Shown in pieces: positions 1-5,264 of a stretch of 7,795 nt of DNA (its first letter is position 1; every line of letters begins with the position of its first letter). The notes beneath the pieces were generated by a model that saw only the letters and a program-made list of their open reading frames with translations, did no database searches and was not told the DNA's origin. The stretch lies in NCBI GenBank assembly GCA_016934695.1, contig JAFGSH010000092.1, forward strand, positions 1 through 7,795, in the 5' to 3' direction. This stretch comes from Deltaproteobacteria bacterium. GTDB lineage: Bacteria > Desulfobacterota > Syntrophia > Syntrophales > UBA2210. The translations under genes were made by a program, and so were the position numbers.

Positions 1-230
1 ATGCCGAAGGCGACGACCCCCGTCTGCGCCATCGTCTCGATCAGGATCACCCCGGGGGTGACGGGCCGTCCGGGGAAGTGCCCCCGGTAGAAGTACTCGT
101 CCTCCCGGAACCGGTATGCCCCGACAATGTGATCCCCGTCCATCTCCAGGATGTCATCAATAAAGCGAAACGGGGGCATCTGGGGGACCATCTCCAGGAC
201 CTGACGGATCGTTTCAGGATCAGCCGCCAT
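1..230 (-). CDS. FabZ-type 3-hydroxyacyl-ACP dehydratase (partial, 3' end beyond window)
   Basis: Hot-dog-fold dehydratase that would remove water from 3-hydroxyacyl-ACP to give trans-2-enoyl-ACP in the cytoplasm. Only the first 76 residues are present; the C-terminal part lies beyond position 1. The start ATG is at 230 and is preceded by a G-rich stretch (GGGGGG, 4 nt upstream). The catalytic motif GHFPGRPVTPGV is at residues 50-61, with His51 and the FabZ-type acidic residue Glu65 in IETMAQ, 14 residues apart as in E. coli FabZ (His54/Glu68). The N-terminal segment reads VPQMPPFRFIDDI, where classical FabZ has L-P-H-R-Y-P-F, so it belongs to a divergent FabZ-like branch. The first 11 nt overlap the end of the ketoreductase gene, indicating translational coupling. 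Family assignment is firm; substrate length and strict FabZ identity are inferred. Confidence 0.88.
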   Translation of the reverse strand, partial: MAADPETIRQVLEMVPQMPPFRFIDDILEMDGDHIVGAYRFREDEYFYRGHFPGRPVTPGVILIETMAQTGVVAFG

Positions 231-972
231 AGAGCCCCCCGTTCACATGGATCACGCTCCCCGTAATGTACGTCCCCCTGGAGGCGAGAAAGGCCACCAC
301 ATCGGCCACCTCCTCGGGACGGCCCATCCGTCCCAGGGGGATATTCCGGGCGATACCATCCCGCACCTCATCGGAGAGTTCCGAAGTCATGGCCGTATCG
401 ATGAACCCCGGCGCCACCGAATTGACGAGGATATTGCGCCCCTCCAGCTCCTTGGCCAAGGATTTTGTAAAGGCATCAAGGGCCGCCTTCTCCATCGTGT
501 ACGGGATCTGCCACCTGTTGCCGGTCTGCCCCACCACACTGGATATATTGATGATCCTCCCCTCCCCCGTCCGGAGCATGAAGAGGCGGAGTATACGCTT
601 GGTGAGATACCAGGTTCCGCGAAGCATCGAGCGCTGCAGGTCGAACTCTTCAATTTTCATCGAGTTGATGTCGTTATTAACGGAGATCCCGGCATTGTTG
701 ACCAGGACATCAACGCGTCCCGCCTCCTCCTTGATCTTCTTGACCATCGCCTCCACATCATCCAGATCGGCGAGATCGGTCCTCAGGAGGAATCCGTCCG
801 TCACCCGGGAGAGGACCTCCTCCGCCGGCCCCTCGCTCTTCCGGTAGTGGATACCGACCCTGAATCCCTCAGCGGCGAGGGCCTCGCAGCACGCCGCTCC
901 GATCCCCGTCCCCCCTCCCGTGACGATGGCCACGGGCCTTGATCCTGCATCTGTACCGCCCGATCGGTTCAT
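220..972 (-). CDS. FabG-like 3-oxoacyl-ACP reductase (SDR family) with atypical tetrad
   Basis: A short-chain dehydrogenase/reductase of 250 aa, the usual FabG length, expected to reduce 3-oxoacyl-ACP to 3-hydroxyacyl-ACP with NAD(P)H. The cofactor motif TGGGTGIG is at residues 18-25, NNAG at 92-95, catalytic Ser145 in INISSVVG, and Tyr158/Lys162 in YTMEK. Ser-Tyr spacing (13) matches E. coli FabG. The C-terminal part has the usual NSVAPGFIDTAM and GxxIHVNGG signatures. One residue is odd: the helix that normally carries the fourth catalytic residue (Asn, as in NLxGT) reads SMLRGTW, placing Met116 where Asn is expected. The start ATG at 972 overlaps the TGA of the upstream FabA-type gene (ATGA) and follows a GGGAG Shine-Dalgarno. 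Its position between two dehydratase genes supports a role in an ACP-linked reductive cycle. FabG-like activity is inferred; other SDR chemistry is possible given the Met substitution. Confidence 0.92.
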   Translation of the reverse strand: MNRSGGTDAGSRPVAIVTGGGTGIGAACCEALAAEGFRVGIHYRKSEGPAEEVLSRVTDGFLLRTDLADLDDVEAMVKKIKEEAGRVDVLVNNAGISVNNDINSMKIEEFDLQRSMLRGTWYLTKRILRLFMLRTGEGRIINISSVVGQTGNRWQIPYTMEKAALDAFTKSLAKELEGRNILVNSVAPGFIDTAMTSELSDEVRDGIARNIPLGRMGRPEEVADVVAFLASRGTYITGSVIHVNGGLYGG

Positions 973-1568
973 ATCTCCCTCTTGATAATCCCCCCGCGCG
1001 CATTGGGTGAGCGCTTCGGATAATCCGGATAGACGATCCCCTTGAAGATCCCCGTGCGGGCATTTTTGATGGTCATAATCTGTTCGTCATCAACGCATAC
1101 CGTACCGTCTCCAATGACGATGCTCGATCCGGAATCCTTGAGACTGGAATACCGCTTCACGTCGATTGCATACCGGACCGTTTTGTTGTAGGGGCGTATC
1201 TGCCCGTTGAAGACGATCTCCTCGGAGCCCAGGGCCCTGCCGCCGCCCAGGCCGCCCCGCCAGCAGCAGTAGAAACCTAAAAGCTGCCAGATCGCGTCAA
1301 CGCACAGGCACCCCGGCTGCACCGGGTCGCCCGGCATGTGGCACTGGAAGTACCAGGCGTCCAGTTTGATGTCCTGCTCGGCAACTATGGCCCCCTTTCG
1401 CCCGTTCCCCGAAATTGAAAGGATCCGATCAAACATCAGAAACGGCGGCGCGGGAAGCCGGGAATCAAAGGACTCGGGCGGGTCGTCCACGAGCCGTCCG
1501 TAGGCGAAGGCGATCAGATCTTTCAGCCCGAAACTTTCCTTTTTCATGAATTCAGCGTAATTCATCAT
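969..1568 (-). CDS. fabA: FabA-type 3-hydroxyacyl-ACP dehydratase/isomerase
   Basis: Homologue of FabA, the 3-hydroxydecanoyl-ACP dehydratase, which in E. coli both dehydrates and isomerises trans-2 to cis-3 enoyl-ACP and so starts anaerobic unsaturated fatty acid synthesis. The line-up with E. coli FabA is clear: LPAPPFLMFDRI (residues 38-49), CHMPGDPVQPGCL (76-88) with catalytic His77, and VDAIWQLLGFY (90-100) with catalytic Asp91. The His-Asp spacing of 14 equals E. coli His70/Asp84. GRALGSEEIVFNGQI follows. At 199 aa it is longer than the 172-aa E. coli enzyme, with extra residues at the N-terminus and a basic tail of about 20 residues ending GGIIKREI. Two tandem ATG codons begin the ORF (1568 and 1565). 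GAGG lies only 1 nt before the first and 4 nt before the second, so 1565 is slightly favoured. It lies 14 nt after the KASIII gene and shares ATGA with the ketoreductase gene. Family is firm; isomerase activity is not proven. Confidence 0.92.
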   Translation of the reverse strand: MMNYAEFMKKESFGLKDLIAFAYGRLVDDPPESFDSRLPAPPFLMFDRILSISGNGRKGAIVAEQDIKLDAWYFQCHMPGDPVQPGCLCVDAIWQLLGFYCCWRGGLGGGRALGSEEIVFNGQIRPYNKTVRYAIDVKRYSSLKDSGSSIVIGDGTVCVDDEQIMTIKNARTGIFKGIVYPDYPKRSPNARGGIIKREI

Positions 1569-1582
1569 TCCTCACTGTCGGC

Positions 1583-2578
1583 TCAGCGTGCCTCTTCCAC
1601 CATTCTCAGCATCGCCCGGACCCAGGTAAGCCCCCCGCCCACGAGGGCCAGCGCGATATGGTCCCCGGGACGCAGATCGCCCCAGTGCTGGCTCAGGGTG
1701 CAGGGCGCTCCCGAGCATCCGGCGTTGCCGTACTCCACGATGTTGTGCCAGTGATCCTCCTCGGATATCCCGCACCGATCGCACGTGGTCTTCAGCATTC
1801 CGAAGTTCGCCTGGTGCCCGATAAATTTGAACCTCCCCGAACCCACGGGGTACATTTCCTGCAGTTCCCTGACCAGCTGCGTCGTCCTGCGTATCGCGAA
1901 TCCCTGGACGGCGCTCCCCTCCTGATCGAAGTGCCCCACGCGGGGGACGCGGACCTTGTCCCACGACGAGGGATTCGAATCGCAGAAGAAGGCCTCACAT
2001 ATTATCTTTGAGGGGACGACAGCAGAGACGACAGCGGCGCTGGTCCCGTCCCCGAAAAGGGGGGCGGCCCGCCGATCGGAATAATCAATGACCTTGGTCA
2101 CGTTTTCCGGGTTGACGAGCAGAACGTAGGGCGGAAGCGTCTCCGGCCGCATATCCGAAAGGAATTTCATCTGCATCCCGAAGGTGGAACAGGCGGAATT
2201 CAGGTCGAAACAGGGGACCTCGATTCCGATCTCAGCCGCTACCGTGGCCGCCTCCGCCGGGGTTATATAGTCGGATGCGGAACCGCCGGATATTACCATC
2301 CCGATATCCTCAGCCTTGAGCCCCGCCCTCTCCAGTGCGAATTCCGCCGCACGTGCTCCGGTCTGCGCGTTTGTATACAGCGCGGCCTCCACAGCGGCCC
2401 TCAGATCCTGATTCTTCGTCTCCTTGATATAATCCAGGGGAAGGCCCGTCCGGCGGGTCCGGATGCCCACCCGCTCCAGGATCCACTCCTCGCTGCTCCC
2501 GATATCCAGCTCTTCAAGAAACTGATTCGTGATCACATTCTCCGGGTGAAAATGCCCTATCCCATGAAGATACAGCAT
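1583..2578 (-). CDS. 3-oxoacyl-ACP synthase III family protein (KASIII-like)
   Basis: A thiolase-fold condensing enzyme of the KASIII/FabH family, 331 aa (E. coli FabH is 317). It would perform a decarboxylative Claisen condensation between an acyl thioester and malonyl-ACP. The catalytic triad is visible: Cys130 in DLNSACSTF, His255 in FIGHQANFG and Asn285 in EYGNAGCSGAP. The ERVGIRTRR signature is at residues 35-43, and the C-terminal LVGGGLTW matches FabH GFGGGLTW. It departs from housekeeping FabH in an extra 10-15 residues around positions 48-75 and in the loop after Asn285, which reads Ala-Gly-Cys-Ser-Gly-Ala-Pro instead of the usual Thr-Ser-Ala-Ala-Ser. These changes suggest a different primer or acceptor. 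The gene starts 2 nt after the acyl-CoA dehydrogenase stop, so it is probably translationally coupled. No KAS I/II gene accompanies it in the window. Confidence 0.93.
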   Translation of the reverse strand: MLYLHGIGHFHPENVITNQFLEELDIGSSEEWILERVGIRTRRTGLPLDYIKETKNQDLRAAVEAALYTNAQTGARAAEFALERAGLKAEDIGMVISGGSASDYITPAEAATVAAEIGIEVPCFDLNSACSTFGMQMKFLSDMRPETLPPYVLLVNPENVTKVIDYSDRRAAPLFGDGTSAAVVSAVVPSKIICEAFFCDSNPSSWDKVRVPRVGHFDQEGSAVQGFAIRRTTQLVRELQEMYPVGSGRFKFIGHQANFGMLKTTCDRCGISEEDHWHNIVEYGNAGCSGAPCTLSQHWGDLRPGDHIALALVGGGLTWVRAMLRMVEEAR

Positions 2579-2580
2579 CC

Positions 2581-3780
2581 CTATACGAGCTCCCGTCCGA
2601 TGATCATATCCTGCACCTCCCTCACCCCCTCGTATATGTCGATGATATGGGCGTCACGCGCCAGCTTCGAGATCTCGTACTCCGACATGAACCCGTATCC
2701 GCCGTGCAAGTGCAGACCCTCCGTGGCGCAGAAAAGGGCCGCCTCGGCCGCGGCGTTCTTCGCCAGAGAGGCGTACATCCCCCGGTCATCGGCCCCCTCC
2801 TGGACCTTGACCGCCGCCTTCATCAGTGCCAGATCCGCCAGTTCGACCCGCTTCCACATCTCCACCAGCGTATCGCGCGCCACGGGCATATCGCAGATCC
2901 TCTCCCCGAACTGCTTGCGCTCCTTCGTGTATTCCAATGTGATATCGAGGGCTCGCTTCGCAAGCCCGACACCGATCGCCGCCACCATGGGCCGCGCGTA
3001 ATCGAGAACGTCAATGGCATACTTGAAGCCGAGTCTCCGGTTCCCGATAATCTGATAATCCTCGAGGATGACATCCTCGAAGGTCACCGTCGCGGTATTC
3101 GAGAGGCGCTGCCCGAGCTTGTCCTCGGGCTTTCCCGTCGTGATCCTGCCGCCCCCCGGCAGGGTGATTACCCGCCCCCCCGAAGGTTGGATGACGACAT
3201 CCGCCTGGGATATGATGCTGTGCGGGATAACAACGCAGGCCATCATCAGGCTGGCGGGACCTCCCGTCTTGCAGAAGACGGTAAACTGCGACGCATACGA
3301 GGCATTGGTGATGAAGCATTTTTCCCCGTTGAGGACGTACCTCCCGTCTTCTCCCTTTCTCATGAAGGTCGTCATCGCGGAATTATCGGAGCCCGCGCCG
3401 GGTTCGGTCAGGCAGAAGGCCGAGATGACGGGGTCCTCGACAAAGGGCGTGAGAAAGGCCCCTTTCTGTTCGTCGGTTCCCTGCCGCGAGATGACGAAAT
3501 TTGCCAGATCGTTGCACATCGCCGATGTGGAGATGCCGGTGTCGCCATAGGACAGTTCCCTGACGATCAGGGCCGACGAGATGGTATCCACCTCGAATCC
3601 CTTCACCGATTCAGGGATGGAGAGGTTCATCAGCCCCATCTCCCACGCCTTCCTGATGATATCGAAGGGGAAGGCATGCTCCCGTTCCCGCTCCATCACG
3701 CCGGGTGTTATCTCGTTCTTGACGAATCTCCGGACCGTTTCCACATACATCTTCTGCTCGTCGGTAAGGTTGAAATCCAT
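2581..3780 (-). CDS. acyl-CoA dehydrogenase family flavoprotein
   Basis: FAD-dependent acyl-CoA dehydrogenase fold, 399 aa, close to the usual 380-400. The family normally oxidises acyl thioesters to trans-2-enoyl thioesters and passes electrons to ETF. The N-terminal helical domain starts MDFNLTDEQ. The first signature TEPGAGSDNSAM is at residues 125-136, and CFITNA (155-160) stands where many members have a Trp-Ile-Thr-Asn flavin contact. KLGQRLSNTATVTFEDV is at 221-237, ERKQFG at 287-292 and HGGYGF at 359-364. The catalytic base is at the MCAD-type position, Glu384 in IYEGVREVQ, so it is probably active. The stretch between IPHS (about 185) and TGKPEDKLG (about 215) is some 20 residues longer than typical and rich in Gly, Val and Ile. 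Location inside a fab-like operon suggests an ACP-bound or pathway-specific substrate, as in carrier-protein dehydrogenases such as PltE and RedW. It might introduce a double bond or replace an enoyl reductase. A SD-like AGGAG lies about 12 nt before the start. Confidence 0.94.
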   Translation of the reverse strand: MDFNLTDEQKMYVETVRRFVKNEITPGVMEREREHAFPFDIIRKAWEMGLMNLSIPESVKGFEVDTISSALIVRELSYGDTGISTSAMCNDLANFVISRQGTDEQKGAFLTPFVEDPVISAFCLTEPGAGSDNSAMTTFMRKGEDGRYVLNGEKCFITNASYASQFTVFCKTGGPASLMMACVVIPHSIISQADVVIQPSGGRVITLPGGGRITTGKPEDKLGQRLSNTATVTFEDVILEDYQIIGNRRLGFKYAIDVLDYARPMVAAIGVGLAKRALDITLEYTKERKQFGERICDMPVARDTLVEMWKRVELADLALMKAAVKVQEGADDRGMYASLAKNAAAEAALFCATEGLHLHGGYGFMSEYEISKLARDAHIIDIYEGVREVQDMIIGRELV

Positions 3781-3847
3781 GGTATGGCCATTCTCCTGAA
3801 AGATTTACAGGGCCTTCGTCGGGCAAGCCCCTCGCTCTTCGATGAAA

Positions 3848-3860
3848 CTCCGCCTCGGAG
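3848..3860 (-). other. short GC-rich hairpin in the fabD to acyl-CoA dehydrogenase gap
   Basis: In the 123-nt space between the fabD-like stop and the dehydrogenase start, a perfect 5-bp inverted repeat (CTCCG / CGGAG, 3-nt loop) is followed on the minus strand by TTTC. An 8-bp palindrome AGACGTCT lies immediately beside it. It is too short and lacks the U-tract of a rho-independent terminator. It could be a weak processing or attenuation element, or chance. Confidence 0.2.
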
Positions 3861-3903
3861 ACGTCTTCCCTCTCCCGGGTGAAACTGTACTGCTGCGTAT
3901 CTG

Positions 3904-4869
3904 TCACAGGTGCCTTTGAGGTATACCGGCCTTTTCAAATACCCTCTGCGCACCGGAAAAGGTCGTAATGGATTGGCATTCCAGATGCACGGTCTTGAAA
4001 AATCCTTTGAGAGGACGGCCGGGGCCCACCTCAAAGATGGAATCCGCCACGGCCGCGAGGGTGTTCATGTTCTTCCTCCACTGCACCGTATGGCTGAGCT
4101 GGGAGACCATCCTGTCGATGATCTCGCCGCTCTTGTCCGAATGGAAGAGGCCGGTGAAGTTTGCCGTCACCTGTCTCGCCTCGGCTGGCTGCATCCTTCC
4201 CTCGATGCCGCGCAACACCTCCCTGAACCTCCCCTCGATGGTCTCCATAAAGCGGCTGTGAAAGGGGGCGCTGACGTTCAGGGGAATGAAACGGAACGAG
4301 GGATTGTCGCCGACGGATTTCCTGAGCCTCTCTTCCGCTTCGGAAACCGCCTTCGCCTCGCCGCTGATGACGACCTGATCGGCGGAATTGTCATTCGCCA
4401 GATCGACCGGCAGCCCTTCGAGCGCCTCCAGGACCCTCTCCACATCCAGACCATCCGCGATAACCGCCGCCATCGCCCCCATCCCCACGGGCGTCGCCTC
4501 CTGCATGAGGCGCCCCCGGGCCTGGACAGTCTTCAGGGCGTCGGGAAAGGACAGGACCCCCGCGGCGACCAGGGCGGTATATTCGCCGAGGCTGTGTCCC
4601 CCGAAATAGCCGGGGGCGAAACCGTACAGGAGCTGGAGCCCCCGAAACATGGCAATCTCGGTCGCCAGTATGCAGGGCTGGGAATACTCGGTCAGGTTCA
4701 GCCTCTCGTCGTCCTCGAAACACATGGCGGCGACGTCCCATCCCAGGGCGTCCGAGGCCTCTCGATACGCATCACCGCTCACCGGAATCGCGTCGTAGAA
4801 ATCCTTTCCCATACCGGGGCGCTGCGATCCCTGACCCGGAAAAACAACCGCCACATTTCGTTCGCCCAT
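3904..4869 (-). CDS. fabD: malonyl-CoA:ACP transacylase (FabD family)
   Basis: Acyltransferase that moves malonyl from CoA to the phosphopantetheine of an acyl carrier protein, supplying extender units. With the start at 4869 it is 321 aa (E. coli FabD 309). VVFPGQGSQ is at residues 8-16, GHSLGEY at 91-97 with nucleophile Ser93, Arg118 in the malonate-binding QARGR, His204 in NVSAPFHSRFM, and Gln263 in TVQW, all matching E. coli Ser92, Arg117, His201 and Gln250. An in-frame ATG at 4935 would add 22 residues and has its own GGAGGG 4 nt upstream. However, those 22 codons use TGT, GGT, ATA, AGA and AGG, unlike the C/G-ending codons of the gene body, and they fall outside the family alignment. 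GAGGG lies 5 nt before the 4869 ATG, so 4869 is preferred. This is the first gene of the minus-strand operon. Whether it is the housekeeping fabD or a second copy cannot be told from this window. Confidence 0.92.
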   Translation of the reverse strand: MGERNVAVVFPGQGSQRPGMGKDFYDAIPVSGDAYREASDALGWDVAAMCFEDDERLNLTEYSQPCILATEIAMFRGLQLLYGFAPGYFGGHSLGEYTALVAAGVLSFPDALKTVQARGRLMQEATPVGMGAMAAVIADGLDVERVLEALEGLPVDLANDNSADQVVISGEAKAVSEAEERLRKSVGDNPSFRFIPLNVSAPFHSRFMETIEGRFREVLRGIEGRMQPAEARQVTANFTGLFHSDKSGEIIDRMVSQLSHTVQWRKNMNTLAAVADSIFEVGPGRPLKGFFKTVHLECQSITTFSGAQRVFEKAGIPQRHL

Positions 4870-4874
4870 AGCCA

Positions 4875-4879
4875 CCCTC
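4875..4879 (-). promoter_or_regulatory. ribosome binding site supporting the internal fabD start
   Basis: GAGGG on the minus strand, 5 nt before the ATG at 4869. It competes with a GGAGGG at 4940-4945, 4 nt before the upstream in-frame ATG at 4935. Family length and codon use favour the internal start, although the upstream signal is the stronger Shine-Dalgarno match. Confidence 0.4.
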
Positions 4880-5252
4880 AAACCCTTTCTCCGGACATAC
4901 CCTATCTCCTCACCACAACGCACATTGCATGCCATGGTGCCCTCCGACCGCCGCGCCTCGATGCAACACCTTGAAATACCCTGACAATACAGTCCAGCGT
5001 CATCCCGCCGCCGGCAGGCGCAGGGAGCACGGAGGTGCGTAACATATTTCGCAGTCAGTAACGGATTACACAGCTGAACGGGACGATATCTTCGCGTCGC
5101 GGGCCCACGATTTCAGTCGAGGCAGGACCTCCCCGACAAAAGGACCCTCCGCCGAACTTGTAATGCCGATGGGTGTATGATAGCATTTTTTCTACGGGAT
5201 TGCACCCCGGCGGTTTATACCCCCGGGGCGATGCCGGACAGGTACTTGCAGC

Positions 5253-5258
5253 GGAGGG
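5253..5258 (+). promoter_or_regulatory. ribosome binding site of the histidine kinase gene
   Basis: GGAGGG ends 6 nt before the ATG at 5265. This ideal spacing favours that ATG over the adjoining in-frame TTG at 5262. Confidence 0.7.
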
Positions 5259-5264
5259 TCGTTG

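Larger units (their letters stand above)
4870..5264. other. divergent intergenic region between the lipid operon and the sensor kinase
   Basis: About 395 bp (330 bp if fabD starts at 4935) with no convincing gene. It should carry promoters for both directions. On the plus strand a TATGAT hexamer at 5176-5181 resembles a -10 box, but no acceptable -35 lies 15-19 bp upstream. On the minus strand TGTAAT (within 5061-5072) and TATGTT (5041-5046) resemble -10 boxes, again with poor -35 partners. No GG-N10-GC sigma-54 element was found on either strand by eye. An inverted repeat CCCCGG / CCGGGG (5205-5210 and 5223-5228, 12-nt loop) would sit in the leader of the kinase mRNA, just ahead of its ribosome binding site. 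The plus-strand ORF crossing the right part is a shadow of the kinase frame. Confidence 0.5.

Noticed and set aside
247..942. 231-aa plus-strand ORF opposite the ketoreductase
   Set aside because: It is rich in Pro, Arg, His and Gly, resembles no family, and mirrors the well-supported SDR gene; a product of GC-rich codon bias.
2647..3882. 411-aa plus-strand ORF opposite the acyl-CoA dehydrogenase
   Set aside because: Long, but entirely antisense to a gene with full catalytic motifs, and its composition (Arg, Pro, His, Asp) is typical of an antisense shadow.
3910..4974. 354-aa plus-strand ORF opposite fabD
   Set aside because: Antisense shadow of a gene with intact FabD motifs; no recognisable domain.
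5158..5181. Sigma-70 promoter TTGTAA ... TATGAT ahead of the kinase
   Set aside because: The spacing is only 12 bp, too short for a functional promoter, and no other -35 fits the TATGAT box.
4870..5264. Sigma-54 promoter or NtrC-type operators in the divergent region
   Set aside because: Scanning both strands for GG-N10-GC found no match with the flanking consensus.
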